Shown: positions 8,837 to 19,281, counted from the stretch's first letter. The stretch: 64,000 nucleotides of DNA from Paraglaciecola arctica BSs20135 (GCF_000314995.1 NZ_BAEO01000060.1:1-64000), one strand, 5' to 3'. Numbers and translations are program-made. Notes: a model not told the origin generated them from the letters alone.

Positions 8837-10813
8837 ATGACTTCATCGACTCACTACCTAACGAAACTTAAACGCCGTGTGTTGATGAATTTTGCACTGG
8901 TGCTTATCCTTGCATTATCACTTTCTTGGTTAACTTATCAGCTTCTGTATATCAATAAAGTGGACGAACTAAAAAATATTCAGGGCCAAAAGTTGTTTAT
9001 TGCGACCAACTTGTTTAGTCGTGAGATAGGCAATTTAGGGGATTTATTGACTTTACTGGCAAATGGTCAAGCACTTTCTCATAAAAGTGATGAAACTAAG
9101 GGAACTCAAAACTTATCCCTAAAAGTACAACAACAGATCCAAGAGCATTTTATTGAATTTGGCCAAGCGTCATCTAAAATTGCGCAAATTCGCTGGCTTG
9201 ACCAAAACGGGCAAGAAGTGGTTCGAGTTGATTTTACTGGGGGTAAGGTTAAGGTGTCAGAGGCCAACAGCCTACAAAATAAACAAGCACGCTATTATTT
9301 TATTCAAGGCATGAAAGTAGCGGCGCCGAATAAGTATTTTTCTCCGATAGATCTAAATGTTGAACACGGTGAGGTAGTACAACCCTTTGAGCCTACCATC
9401 AGAGGTACGATTCAAACTTCATCTGGGACACATTTATTTCAAGGTTTGATTTTAGTGAATTATCGACTAGACAATTTACTGACAACTATTAGAGACCACA
9501 GTATTTCAGACGCCCAAATCTCTATCGTCAATCGAGATGGATATTGGTTGTTACACCCACAGCCAGAGAAAGAATGGGGCTTTATGCTCGATAAACCTCA
9601 ATTAAGTTTAAAAACGGAATTACCAAAATTATGGTTACACCAAACTAAGTACCCTGAGGGGGGCTATGAGATTACCAATAATTCACTTAGTAGTTTTATG
9701 CCACTAACGACTTTTACTGGTGCGGACTCAGGGGCAAATAGCAATCAACTATTTGTGTATGCGACCAGCAATCAAGTTTATTTAGCACTAGCAAGTAGAA
9801 GTGCATTGTACTTTGCGTTAGCGATCCTTTTGACTTTAACCTTAGGTGGTTCAATCATCATTTGGCGTGGATATCGTTATCACAGTAAGCTGATTGAGCT
9901 TTCCTTAAAGCTTCAGCATGAACACCAAAAGTTAGAACAAGCCAATGACGCCTTAGTTGAAAACATTGCCAGGCAACAGCTATTACAGGACGAGTTAGTG
10001 GAAGCTAATAAATTATCATCCTTAGGTTTAATGGTTGCAGGTGTAGCCCATGAACTTAACACGCCTATAGGCGGTGCAATTATATGTGTCTCTAATGCTG
10101 ATGATGCCAATAACAAATTAAAACTTGCCATGGTAAAGGGCATATCTAAAAGCCAATTTAGTGCTGGGGTTGATATAATCAACCGTAGTCTGCACTTAGC
10201 AATTATCAATTTGGATAAAGCAGTTAACCATATAAAACACTTTAAGCGCTTAGCTATTGACCGGGTAAATGAGGATTATCTAAATTGCTTACTAGGTGAC
10301 ATCGTCAGTGACCTGAGCATAAGTTTACGACCATTGTTTAAGAAAGGAAAAGTGTTGTTGGTTGAAAATATTGAGGCAAATTTGTCATTAGTAAGTCGCC
10401 CTGGCATTATTTCCCAAGTACTGGAAAATCTAATTGTGAACAGCTTAAACCATGGTTTTGAGCCTGGACAATCAGGTGTCATTGAAATCAAAGCACGTAG
10501 ACAGAGGGAAAATCAAATCTGTATTACAGTTTCAGACAACGGTTCGGGCATCTCATCAGCGATGCAAAGTAATTTATTTGACCCCTTTGTAACTAGCGGT
10601 AGAGGTAAGGGGAATATTGGGCTCGGCTTGTATATGGTCAATCAATGGGTAACTAAACTTTTGGCAGGCAAACTGAGCTTTATTTCTGAACCAAACTGCA
10701 ATAAGGAATTTGCCACTCAATTTACAGTTTTGCTGCCAATCAATTCGAGTGATTCCGAAACAAAAATACAAATTAGCAATGACAGAGATCCCATTGTAGC
10801 TATTGAAAAATGA
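8837..10813 (+). CDS. Membrane sensor histidine kinase
   Basis: A 658-residue kinase with a transmembrane segment near residues 15-35, a periplasmic sensor of about 280 residues (Cache/PAS-like, with a VNRDGYWLLHP segment typical of such domains) and a second membrane helix near 318-342. A coiled coil leads to the dimerisation helix with the phospho-acceptor His405 in HELNTPIGG. The ATPase domain shows the N box (VNSLNHGF), SDNGSGI and GLGLYMV. It immediately follows the receiver-EAL gene and should phosphorylate it, linking an external signal to c-di-GMP turnover. The ligand is unknown. Confidence 0.9.
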   Translation: MTSSTHYLTKLKRRVLMNFALVLILALSLSWLTYQLLYINKVDELKNIQGQKLFIATNLFSREIGNLGDLLTLLANGQALSHKSDETKGTQNLSLKVQQQIQEHFIEFGQASSKIAQIRWLDQNGQEVVRVDFTGGKVKVSEANSLQNKQARYYFIQGMKVAAPNKYFSPIDLNVEHGEVVQPFEPTIRGTIQTSSGTHLFQGLILVNYRLDNLLTTIRDHSISDAQISIVNRDGYWLLHPQPEKEWGFMLDKPQLSLKTELPKLWLHQTKYPEGGYEITNNSLSSFMPLTTFTGADSGANSNQLFVYATSNQVYLALASRSALYFALAILLTLTLGGSIIIWRGYRYHSKLIELSLKLQHEHQKLEQANDALVENIARQQLLQDELVEANKLSSLGLMVAGVAHELNTPIGGAIICVSNADDANNKLKLAMVKGISKSQFSAGVDIINRSLHLAIINLDKAVNHIKHFKRLAIDRVNEDYLNCLLGDIVSDLSISLRPLFKKGKVLLVENIEANLSLVSRPGIISQVLENLIVNSLNHGFEPGQSGVIEIKARRQRENQICITVSDNGSGISSAMQSNLFDPFVTSGRGKGNIGLGLYMVNQWVTKLLAGKLSFISEPNCNKEFATQFTVLLPINSSDSETKIQISNDRDPIVAIEK

Positions 10814-10864
10814 ATACCATGAAGATTGGAATTCGTGGGATCAGAATTACCGAAAGTTACTTTT

Positions 10865-10892
10865 TTCTCTGTATAGCGAAGCGCTCTGTGTT
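10865..10892. repeat. Dispersed CTCTGTGT-type repeat, copy 1
   Basis: This 28-bp segment (TTCTCTGTATAGCGAAGCGC, then TCTGTGTT) recurs with four differences at 14143-14170. Both copies lie in short intergenic regions just after a gene end. It looks like a dispersed intergenic repeat, not a coding or regulatory unit. Confidence 0.5.
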
Positions 10893-10976
10893 AAATCCCT
10901 TAGAAGTGAATAACAATCAAACATTTATTCGTTGATCTGTTTTTGGTAAGGCATCAAAAAAATAGATTGTGTAAAA

Positions 10977-11003
10977 ATGGGTATCATATTTAGACATACC
11001 CAT
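10977..11003. promoter_or_regulatory. Inverted repeat upstream of the S9 peptidase gene
   Basis: ATGGGTAT and ATACCCAT face each other across 11 bp, ending about 54 bp before the chosen start of the peptidase gene. It may be an operator or a leader hairpin. No T-run follows, so a terminator for the kinase gene is unlikely. Confidence 0.3.
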
Positions 11004-11056
11004 ACTTAATCTCTAAACTTCTTATTTATTCAATGAAATATGCAGGTTGCTTTAGA

Positions 11057-13057
11057 ATGAATGTGAAAATAATAATTTCAATCTTGTTAATTATTACTGT
11101 TTATTTAGTGTTTAAGCCGACCTCTGAGGCACCTCAATCTATGAATTACACCACTGCCGCTTACGGAGCTTGGCAATCACCTATTACTGCAGCGAGTATT
11201 TTTGAGGCGTCAGATAACGTTTCTTATCTTAGCGTTGAAAATAATCAACTCTATTTTGTAGAGTCAAAAGCATCCGCAAATGGCAAAAATGTTCTTTTCA
11301 AACTAAGTCCGCAAAATACAGCAGTTCAATTAACGTCAAATGAAGAAAGTGTTAGATCTCGAGTCCATGAGTATGGCGGACGTCCTTATTTAGTGGATGG
11401 AGACGACATTTATTATTCTCAATTCGCGGATCAAAAAATATACCGCATCTCACAAAACAGTACACCTGCAGCCATTACTGAGCAAAACCTGCGGTATATG
11501 GAATGTATTGCGGATCAAAAGAATAACCGTCTTATTTGTGTCAGAGAGGATCATCGAGGCATTGGAGAGCCAATTAATACTCTAGTGGCTATTAGTTTAA
11601 GTGACACAAACCAAGAAACCCTCTTATTTTCAGGAAGCGATTTTGTCAGCGCTCCGCATTTATCGCCAGATGGTAATTCAGTTGCTTTTATTACTTGGTC
11701 GCATCCGAACATGCCATGGGATGATACCCAATTACGGGTGATAAATTTTACTGAAGATGGTTCAGTAGCAAATATTGTTGAAGTCCCACAGAGTGGTAAT
11801 GTGTCAATAAGACTCCCTCATTATTCTGCAGATGGCACTCTTTATTTTGTCGCTGACTTTGAAAACTGGTGGACATTATATCGTGTCGATACATTATCTG
11901 GGAAACCACAAAAGGTGCTCGATAAAGAAATTGAAATTAACAGTTATGGCATAGAAGATAACAATAACGGCATTATCGCCTATTCAAAGGAGGGTGTTGA
12001 TCACATTGCTAGGGTTAACTTAGCTACAGCTGAAATGACCAATATCGGAAACACATTTTCATCAGCCGATTCAATTTCGGTGGCAAATGATAGAGTTTAT
12101 TTCAGAGCGTCAACACCTAGTTCTGGTAACGCCATTTATCAGTTAGTTGACAATAGTTATGAAAAAATTTATCAACCTAGTGGACCTGTTATAGAGAAAA
12201 ATTTCCTTTCTGTACCCCAGCCAATTGAATTTCCTACTGGAATCAATGAAATAGCCTATGGCTTCTTTTATCCTCCTCAAAATAATGATTTCACGGGCGC
12301 CAAAGATACTTTGCCACCCCTTATTGTTAAGGTACATGGGGGGCCTGTCGGTGCTACCGATTCGAGTCTCAATCCTGGTATTCAATTTTGGACCAGTCGC
12401 GGATTTGCTGTTTTTGATGTCAACCATAGAGGTAGCACTGGGTATGGTAGAGCGTTCAGGAAAAAACTCTATCCTAATTGGGGATTAGTAGATGTTGAAG
12501 ACGCTTCAAATGGCGTTAAATGGCTTGCTTCTGAAGGTTTTATAGATGCAGATAAAGTCGCTATTCGAGGCGGTAGTGCTGGTGGATATACCACCTTGGC
12601 AGCTTTGGCCTTTCAAAATGTTTTTAAGGCAGGTACTAGCTACTATGGCATCAGTGATTTAGGCGTTTTAGCCGGCGATACTCACAAGTTTGAGTCTCGG
12701 TATCTTGATCAACTTATTGGCCCTTACCCTGAGATGAAAAATATATACGATCAACGTTCGCCTATTAATAGTGTGCAAAATATAACGGCTCCCTTGCTTT
12801 TACTTCAAGGGCTGGATGATAAGGTTGTTCCTCCTAATCAATCTGAATTGATATTTAATGCCTTAAAAGAAAATTGCATTGATACCGCATACATTGCTTT
12901 TGAAGGAGAAGGACATGGCTTTAGGCAACCGGCGAATAATATTAAAGCTCTAAATTCTGAGTTAAGTTTCTATGGTCAAGTTTTTGGTTTTGTGGCTGCG
13001 GGGAATATTGAAGCTGTGCAATTGATAAGCTGCGATAGCAGTAAACTAGTTGACTAA
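11057..13057 (+). CDS. S9 family prolyl-oligopeptidase-like serine peptidase
   Basis: A 666-residue exported peptidase. An N-terminal hydrophobic segment (IIISILLIITVYLVF) acts as signal or anchor, a beta-propeller region follows, and the C-terminal third is an alpha/beta-hydrolase domain. The catalytic triad is readable: Ser507 in GGSAGGY, Asp588 in GLDDKVVP and His620 in GEGHGF. The S9 signature KVHGGP is present at about 428-433. An in-frame ATG at 11033 lacks a Shine-Dalgarno and would add eight residues before the hydrophobic stretch, so 11057 is preferred. The TPR gene overlaps its end. It probably degrades short peptides in the periplasm. Confidence 0.87.
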   Translation: MNVKIIISILLIITVYLVFKPTSEAPQSMNYTTAAYGAWQSPITAASIFEASDNVSYLSVENNQLYFVESKASANGKNVLFKLSPQNTAVQLTSNEESVRSRVHEYGGRPYLVDGDDIYYSQFADQKIYRISQNSTPAAITEQNLRYMECIADQKNNRLICVREDHRGIGEPINTLVAISLSDTNQETLLFSGSDFVSAPHLSPDGNSVAFITWSHPNMPWDDTQLRVINFTEDGSVANIVEVPQSGNVSIRLPHYSADGTLYFVADFENWWTLYRVDTLSGKPQKVLDKEIEINSYGIEDNNNGIIAYSKEGVDHIARVNLATAEMTNIGNTFSSADSISVANDRVYFRASTPSSGNAIYQLVDNSYEKIYQPSGPVIEKNFLSVPQPIEFPTGINEIAYGFFYPPQNNDFTGAKDTLPPLIVKVHGGPVGATDSSLNPGIQFWTSRGFAVFDVNHRGSTGYGRAFRKKLYPNWGLVDVEDASNGVKWLASEGFIDADKVAIRGGSAGGYTTLAALAFQNVFKAGTSYYGISDLGVLAGDTHKFESRYLDQLIGPYPEMKNIYDQRSPINSVQNITAPLLLLQGLDDKVVPPNQSELIFNALKENCIDTAYIAFEGEGHGFRQPANNIKALNSELSFYGQVFGFVAAGNIEAVQLISCDSSKLVD

Positions 13058-14039
13058 TATACGTCTATTAAGGAACTTGCCTAATAAAAAACTGAAAATC
13101 GGTTATTTATTGCTAATTGCTGGTTGTTGGCAATCGACTATCTTGTTAGCGCAAAACAATTCGATTAGTGCATGTGATATGCCATCTAAAAACTGCCTAA
13201 CTTGGGTAAGTACAGAATTGGGAAATGTTAAACCAAACTCAATGTATTGGTATAACCTGAAACTTATGCAGTTAGACTCCTTAATGATAATTAAAGAGTT
13301 CAAATTATTAAAACATGAACTCAGTGCATTTAATGACAAGGAAAATCTCAAACTCCCTGCGGTGTTTGCAACTCATCTGAATATATACTTAGCAAAATTA
13401 TATCTTATTGATGGAAATCGGGAGCAAGCAGTAATACTTTTGAAATTGTCTTTAGCAGACTTACAGCAATTAAATCAATCATTTTACAGTCCCATGCGTA
13501 TGATAAATATTGCAAACTTGATGCTTAATTTAAATCAATATGAGAAATCGTTAGCTTTATTGGAGCGAATAGAGACTGAGTTTGAAAACAGCAGGGACTT
13601 ATATTTAAAGTTAGAACTTCACGGTAATCTGGGGCATGCACATAGACTCCTAAAAAACTATAACAACGCATTAGTCCATTATAAAAAGTCATTACAATTT
13701 GCGATAAAATTAGGAGGTGAGCAACAAATTGCAAACTTACATAATCATGTAGGTAAAATGTATAAGGCGACCGATCAAATTGATCTGGCGGAATTAAGTT
13801 TTATCAATGCGCTTACTTATGCCGAAAAAGATGCTCGAGATTCAACCATTAACCAAGCAAAAATCAACTTAGCTTTTTTCTACTTCCAGCAATTGGAATT
13901 AGAAAAAGCACAAAAATTAATAAAAGGAATGGACGCTTCAAAAATAGAACCTCACCAACGAAAGAAGTGGAAAGCAATTCATAGAGCTCTAAATGCAGGT
14001 CAACAAATAGTAAGTGCTGGGTCTGATGAAGTTCAATGA
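13050..14039 (+). CDS. Exported TPR-repeat protein
   Basis: A 329-residue protein with an N-terminal hydrophobic segment (IGYLLLIAGCWQSTILLAQ) compatible with export. Helical tetratricopeptide-like repeats span about 95-300, for example LGHAHRLLKNYNNALVHYKK and VGKMYKATDQIDLAELSF. It starts at TTG 13050, eight bases inside the S9 peptidase gene, and no good in-frame ATG exists nearby, so translation is probably coupled. TPR proteins mediate protein-protein contacts; the partner is unknown, with the upstream peptidase an obvious candidate. Confidence 0.75.
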   Translation: MTNIRLLRNLPNKKLKIGYLLLIAGCWQSTILLAQNNSISACDMPSKNCLTWVSTELGNVKPNSMYWYNLKLMQLDSLMIIKEFKLLKHELSAFNDKENLKLPAVFATHLNIYLAKLYLIDGNREQAVILLKLSLADLQQLNQSFYSPMRMINIANLMLNLNQYEKSLALLERIETEFENSRDLYLKLELHGNLGHAHRLLKNYNNALVHYKKSLQFAIKLGGEQQIANLHNHVGKMYKATDQIDLAELSFINALTYAEKDARDSTINQAKINLAFFYFQQLELEKAQKLIKGMDASKIEPHQRKKWKAIHRALNAGQQIVSAGSDEVQ

Positions 14040-14142
14040 TAAATGTATAAAAAAAACAATAAGATAATTAGAATACAAAGTGAACATCCAGAACTGTAAA
14101 GTCATGCGGTATTTAATTGAATCTAGTCTCCGTCCTTTTGTT

Positions 14143-14170
14143 TTCTCTGTGTAGCGCAGCCCTCTGTGTT
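14143..14170. repeat. Dispersed CTCTGTGT-type repeat, copy 2
   Basis: This is the second copy of the 28-bp repeat at 10865-10892. It is followed by another CTCTGTAGT, as if the unit were partly tandem. It lies between the convergent TPR and DnaJ-related genes. Confidence 0.5.
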
Positions 14171-14221
14171 CTCTGTAGTAAATAGCTTTTGCTTTTATTC
14201 GTAAATATTTACTGCCTTGAT

Positions 14222-14836
14222 TTATCTACTAATATTTGTTTTTAATCGTTCATAAGCGTTGTGAAGTTGAACGGTTTGGCCGTTATTGCCTCCTTTGTCT
14301 GGGTGATGTTTGTGCAGCATTTTTCGGTACTGCTGTTTAAGTTGTTGTGGAGAATAGGGGGAGCTTAAGTTGAGTAATTCTAATGCTTGTTGCAGCGGCA
14401 TGTTGTTGACCTGAACTTGACTAGGCATGCCGGAAAAAGCTGACCAAAAGTTGTCTAGTAATGTTTCTACCTGAGATTGATCGGTGTCACTTAAGTTTGT
14501 CCAGTCAAGATAGTACTCACGAAGCTTGTCTTGTTTAATCACTCCTTTGTGCCCTACTTCCCAAGGATCACGGCGAATACAACTGCAGTGTATTTGCATT
14601 AGGGCTGTTTTATTTCCAAGCCAGGTGTCTCGTAACTGGTACAAGGCATTAAAGACGATAAAGTGGCTCTGGAATAACGACAAGGGGTCGCGCAAGGCAT
14701 CGCTGGGGAATAACTCATAGGGTGGAGATTTTAACAGGTTAAATAACTCAAACTCCGACAGACCATGGTTATGATTTAACAGAATATCGTGCAAAATAGC
14801 TTGCAGAGGCGCCCAACCGCTTGGAGTGTGTAACAT
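14222..14836 (-). CDS. DnaJ-related protein
   Basis: A 204-residue protein with an N-terminal DNA-J-related domain (about 1-130) and a C-terminal J domain (about 148-204). The J domain has the diagnostic HPD tripeptide in KHHPDKGG, preceded by the basic helix LKQQYRKMLHK. The HPD motif would stimulate the ATPase of a DnaK-type Hsp70. It lacks the Gly/Phe and zinc-finger regions of true DnaJ, as is normal for this family. The client is unknown. Confidence 0.88.
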   Translation of the reverse strand: MLHTPSGWAPLQAILHDILLNHNHGLSEFELFNLLKSPPYELFPSDALRDPLSLFQSHFIVFNALYQLRDTWLGNKTALMQIHCSCIRRDPWEVGHKGVIKQDKLREYYLDWTNLSDTDQSQVETLLDNFWSAFSGMPSQVQVNNMPLQQALELLNLSSPYSPQQLKQQYRKMLHKHHPDKGGNNGQTVQLHNAYERLKTNISR

Positions 14837-15126
14837 GCTACAAAATCATGCTGGTGACTTGCAAAGTCGCCACAGATGCAATTTGTTGTTCATTAAACTC
14901 TCACTCAATTTTAATCTCTGATGGTTAAGCTGCATTACACTCAATAAATTAACAGACACAACATAAAAATTAAAGGTTTGGCAGTACTGACTTAAATTAT
15001 TAGATGACTTGGTCTTCAATTAAGTTGCTTACGACCCCGATTAACTTTGAGTTAATAATATACAGTCTTTTGCTCTTGTATTTATTTTGGGGCAAGCTAT
15101 TATCAGTAACATATTTCGAGGAAATC

Positions 15127-15186
15127 ATGTTCATAAACAGCCATACCAACGTTATAAAGAGTAACTTACTCACCTTACCAAATTAA
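15127..15186 (+). CDS. Putative 19-residue leader peptide
   Basis: ATG 15127 is preceded at good spacing by CGAGGA and opens a 19-codon frame (MFINSHTNVIKSNLLTLPN) whose stop TAA touches the first base of a strong terminator. The frame is open upstream to 15004, but that longer version has no ribosome site. Mini-ORF, terminator and GreA-like gene recur in the same order 0.6 kb downstream, which suggests a leader/attenuator or a small expressed protein. No similarity is known to me. Confidence 0.4.
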   Translation: MFINSHTNVIKSNLLTLPN

Positions 15187-15217
15187 GCCGAGCGTAGTCC
15201 TTACGCTCGGCTATTTT
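15186..15217 (+). terminator. Rho-independent terminator or attenuator
   Basis: A perfect 11-bp stem AGCCGAGCGTA / TACGCTCGGCT closes a 5-base loop and is followed by ATTTT. It begins at the stop of the mini-ORF and lies 50 bp before the GTG of the first GreA-like gene, so it either ends a small transcript or attenuates the downstream gene. Confidence 0.8.
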
Positions 15218-15267
15218 CCCATGTTTTTTTATTTGTTTTAGTAAACTGTTCGGTTGGAGATTTAGCC

Positions 15268-15669
15268 GTGCTTAAGCGTATTTTTAGGTTTTGCAAAACC
15301 CTAATCTGTCCCTCTAATTCTATACTTCAAGAGGCCGGTTATAGGATTTTATTGAATCCTATTTCATTGTTTTTTTTACTGGATCGTCTTGAGTTTTGTA
15401 ATAGTCAAACCTCGCGTGTAGAGAATCGTATTCGTCTTGGAAGTACAGTTTTACTAAGAAACGAGTCTACACGCGAATATTTGACGTTACGCATAGTTAA
15501 AGATGAAAAAGCCTATCCATCTAAGGGCATTGTGTCATTCACCTCAGTCATTGGTGTTGCGCTATTAGGATTACGTTGTGGCGATGTGGCCCACATAAAA
15601 ACGTTTAAAGGTGAGTTTGATTGGCAAATTTTCACCGTAAGTCACAATGAGAAAAAGACAATTATTTAG
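15268..15669 (+). CDS. GreA/GreB C-terminal-domain (Rnk-like) protein
   Basis: A 133-residue protein whose second half carries the FKBP-like GreA/GreB C-terminal fold: IRLGSTVLLRNESTREYLTLRIV and later SFTSVIGVALLGLRCGDV, the usual signature of a conserved P/S-x-G-x-ALLG segment. The first half is not the coiled coil of a true Gre factor. Rnk-type proteins bind RNA polymerase and influence transcription or nucleotide pools. The start is GTG 15268 behind TTGGAGA. It is paralogous to the gene at 15919; the N-terminus is unusual (four Cys in the first 45 residues). Confidence 0.75.
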   Translation: MLKRIFRFCKTLICPSNSILQEAGYRILLNPISLFFLLDRLEFCNSQTSRVENRIRLGSTVLLRNESTREYLTLRIVKDEKAYPSKGIVSFTSVIGVALLGLRCGDVAHIKTFKGEFDWQIFTVSHNEKKTII

Positions 15670-15774
15670 AAAATTAGCAGTCAGTAAATGGAGGGTAGGG
15701 CCTTGAAGTAACCAATCTTTGAAAAAGTATTTATGCAGTTAAATATATTAAATTTTTTAGGTGAAGGTGAACTC

Positions 15775-15846
15775 ATGTACAGAGAAAAAGATAACAAAAG
15801 ACCACAAAATTCATTAAAAGAAAAATGCAGAAAACCTAAAGATTAA
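15775..15846 (+). CDS. Putative 23-residue basic leader peptide
   Basis: ATG 15775 follows AGGTGAAGGTGAA and opens a short, very basic frame (MYREKDNKRPQNSLKEKCRK then PKD). An in-frame ATG at 15733 would extend it by 14 residues but lacks a ribosome site. A terminator begins 22 bp after the stop, then the second GreA-like gene. The parallel with 15127-15217 is the main reason for listing it. Confidence 0.4.
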   Translation: MYREKDNKRPQNSLKEKCRKPKD

Positions 15847-15867
15847 CAAAAATAGCCAATTACATAG

Positions 15868-15894
15868 AGGGGCTCATTTGAGCCCCTTTTTTTT
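15868..15894 (+). terminator. Rho-independent terminator or attenuator
   Basis: A perfect 9-bp stem AGGGGCTCA / TGAGCCCCT with a 2-base loop is followed by eight T. It separates the second mini-ORF from the Rnk-like gene starting at 15919, leaving only about 25 bp for a separate promoter. The downstream gene may therefore depend on read-through. Confidence 0.88.
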
Positions 15895-15918
15895 ATATCA
15901 AAATGCGAGAGAGAAATT

Positions 15919-16305
15919 ATGGAAAAGCAACCCGATATTATTATTTCAACTGCTGATCTAGCAGAACTAGAATATCAACTTGAACGCTCTAAATTACCGC
16001 CAGAGTTTATTCGTGCGATTGAAAATGAGTTGGATAGAGCGACGGTAGTCGCTACTAAAGACCTGCCAGAAGATGTGGTCGCCATAGGCAGTCAGGTCAC
16101 ATTTAATATTTTGGATACCCAGAGAACCTTTACCAAAACCTTATGCTTGCCGGCTGACACCATCAAATCTGAAGACAGTATCTCAGTGTTTGCACCAATA
16201 GGCGCTGCGTTAATTGGATTAAGAACAGGTCAGTGTATTAAATGGCAAACCCAGCGTGGTCAACAATCAGTAGAAATAGTCAAAGTGAATGGTAAGACGC
16301 GGTAA
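15919..16305 (+). CDS. Rnk-like nucleoside diphosphate kinase regulator (GreA/GreB C-terminal domain)
   Basis: This 128-residue protein matches the Rnk layout. A short N-terminal helical hairpin (about 8-45, IISTADLAELEYQLERSK) precedes the GreA/GreB C-terminal domain, with VVAIGSQVTFNILDTQRTF and SISVFAPIGAALIGLRTGQ. Rnk binds RNA polymerase near the secondary channel without Gre cleavage activity. The start ATG 15919 has GAGAGAAATT upstream. It follows a strong terminator, and its paralogue is at 15268. Confidence 0.85.
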   Translation: MEKQPDIIISTADLAELEYQLERSKLPPEFIRAIENELDRATVVATKDLPEDVVAIGSQVTFNILDTQRTFTKTLCLPADTIKSEDSISVFAPIGAALIGLRTGQCIKWQTQRGQQSVEIVKVNGKTR

Positions 16306-16420
16306 TTTGCGGCAAACTAAAAAGTCGAATTTAACTGTACATGACATAAAAAATAAATAGTAAACGTGAGATTAGTGGATTTCTATTTAAGTATTTCTAA
16401 TAAAAACAAGGTTGTAATAG

Positions 16421-17773
<1,353 letters not shown>

Positions 17774-18030
17774 TCTAAACTCGAAATAATGAGTAATATG
17801 GTTTTTATATTATTTAAACAAAAGTGCCAGAATCGCGTTATTCGCTGTGGCTTTTAGCGAGTGGTGGTTAAACACTGGGGGTTGGCATTCCCTAAAAGCA
17901 GTTTGTTATTTGTTCAATCCAGCCTACTGATTCAAACCTCTGATACTTATCAATACATAAAGATGCTTGGTAGTTGTGGTCATTATTGGGTCTAATAATG
18001 GTTAATCCGAATTTAGGTTAGATAGGTGAT

Positions 18031-19089
18031 ATGGGAATAATTGAAGCAGAAAATATGCAAGTTACATTTATAGATACTCAAATACCAGAACCAGGCACTC
18101 TGCAAGAAGTGGCCTCTGGGATATTTTGGTTGCGTATGCCATTACCCTTTGACCTTGACCATATCAACTTATACTTGCTTGAAGATAATCAAAATGGCCA
18201 AGAAGGCTACGCACTAATTGATACTGGTATTGGTACCCGCAAAACAGAACAGTTATGGGATACCTTGCTCGATATCTTAGCTAAACCTATTACTAAAGTG
18301 ATAGTTACCCATTTGCATCCCGACCATATTGGTATGGCTGGGTATCTGGTTGATAAGTTTCGTGTTCCATTGTATATGAGTCAAGCTGAATATTTTACTG
18401 CTAGAGCTATATCAGCCGGTGCTTGCGGCGCGTCTGATTGGCAAGATGACCAGTATTTAGAGCGTTGTGGTTTGTCTGAAGAGTACGTGCACAATGCGCA
18501 ACAAAATAGAAAAGATAAAAAGGGTATGGGGTCAGTTATTCGGCCTATTCCGGTACAATTTTATCGTTTACAAGCGGGTGATACGCTGCGTATCGGGGAA
18601 CATAATTGGCAGGTATATATTGGTCGTGGTCATTCACCTGAACATGTTTGTTTATTTAATGCAGACACCAATATCTTGATTTCTGGAGATCATGTTTTGC
18701 CGGGTATTTCCCCGAATATCGGTGTGTATAGTACTGAGCCTGATGCTAATTCATTGAAGATGTATTTAGACACTCTGCCACAATTTACCCAGTTACCAGC
18801 AAATACCTTGGTTTTGCCTTCCCACAAACAGCCGTTTTATGGTTTACATACTAGAGTTAATGATCTGATTAGTCATCATCATGTGCATTTAGACAACCTT
18901 AGAGTTTTTTGTGAGCAGGGCAAAACTATTGAGCAATGTTTACCTGTGTTATTCAAGCGCAAACTATCTGCTCAGAATATATTTTTTGCTATTGCAGAAG
19001 CGTTTGCCCATCTCAATTATTTATACTTTGCTGGTGAGTTTAGTCGCGAACTTAATGCCAAGGGGCAGTTTATTTTCACTCTAAAATAA
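18031..19089 (+). CDS. Metallo-beta-lactamase-fold hydrolase
   Basis: A 352-residue protein with the zinc-binding motif HLHPDH (THLHPDHIGMAG, about 92-97), a later metal His in GRGHSPEH, the bridging Asp in ISGDHVLPG and a final His in LPSHKQP. These are the usual two-metal ligands of the fold. A C-terminal helical extension (about 270-352) resembles the LACTB2-like group. The substrate is not evident; glyoxalase-II-like thioester hydrolysis is one option. TAGGTGAT precedes ATG 18031. An in-frame ATG at 18055 is a possible alternative. Confidence 0.85.
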   Translation: MGIIEAENMQVTFIDTQIPEPGTLQEVASGIFWLRMPLPFDLDHINLYLLEDNQNGQEGYALIDTGIGTRKTEQLWDTLLDILAKPITKVIVTHLHPDHIGMAGYLVDKFRVPLYMSQAEYFTARAISAGACGASDWQDDQYLERCGLSEEYVHNAQQNRKDKKGMGSVIRPIPVQFYRLQAGDTLRIGEHNWQVYIGRGHSPEHVCLFNADTNILISGDHVLPGISPNIGVYSTEPDANSLKMYLDTLPQFTQLPANTLVLPSHKQPFYGLHTRVNDLISHHHVHLDNLRVFCEQGKTIEQCLPVLFKRKLSAQNIFFAIAEAFAHLNYLYFAGEFSRELNAKGQFIFTLK

Positions 19090-19281
19090 CCTGAGCTAGG
19101 GTTAAAAATTCCTATCAGTTATAGCCAAGTAATTAGATTTATCAATTAGCTACTGTATGCAGGGCAAACAGGGTATTTTACAGATTGGTTACTGAGTCTT
19201 ATTGCCGATCAGTGAATACCACTAAGGTAAATAAATGCAATGGTATAAGCACTAAGGAAGCTTGATTTTTATTACCGATAA

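Noticed and set aside
9913-10209. Open frame of 98 codons antisense to the histidine kinase
   Set aside because: It covers the conserved H-box region of the kinase and shows no independent coding signal.
14837-15126. Longer version of the mini-ORF starting at 15004
   Set aside because: There is no ribosome site at 15004, and the strong one is at 15117-15122 for ATG 15127; the region before it shows no other gene.
18031-19089. Quorum-quenching lactonase as the function of the metallo-beta-lactamase-fold gene
   Set aside because: The HxHxDH motif is shared by many unrelated enzymes of the fold, and the C-terminal extension fits another branch better; no quorum genes are nearby.
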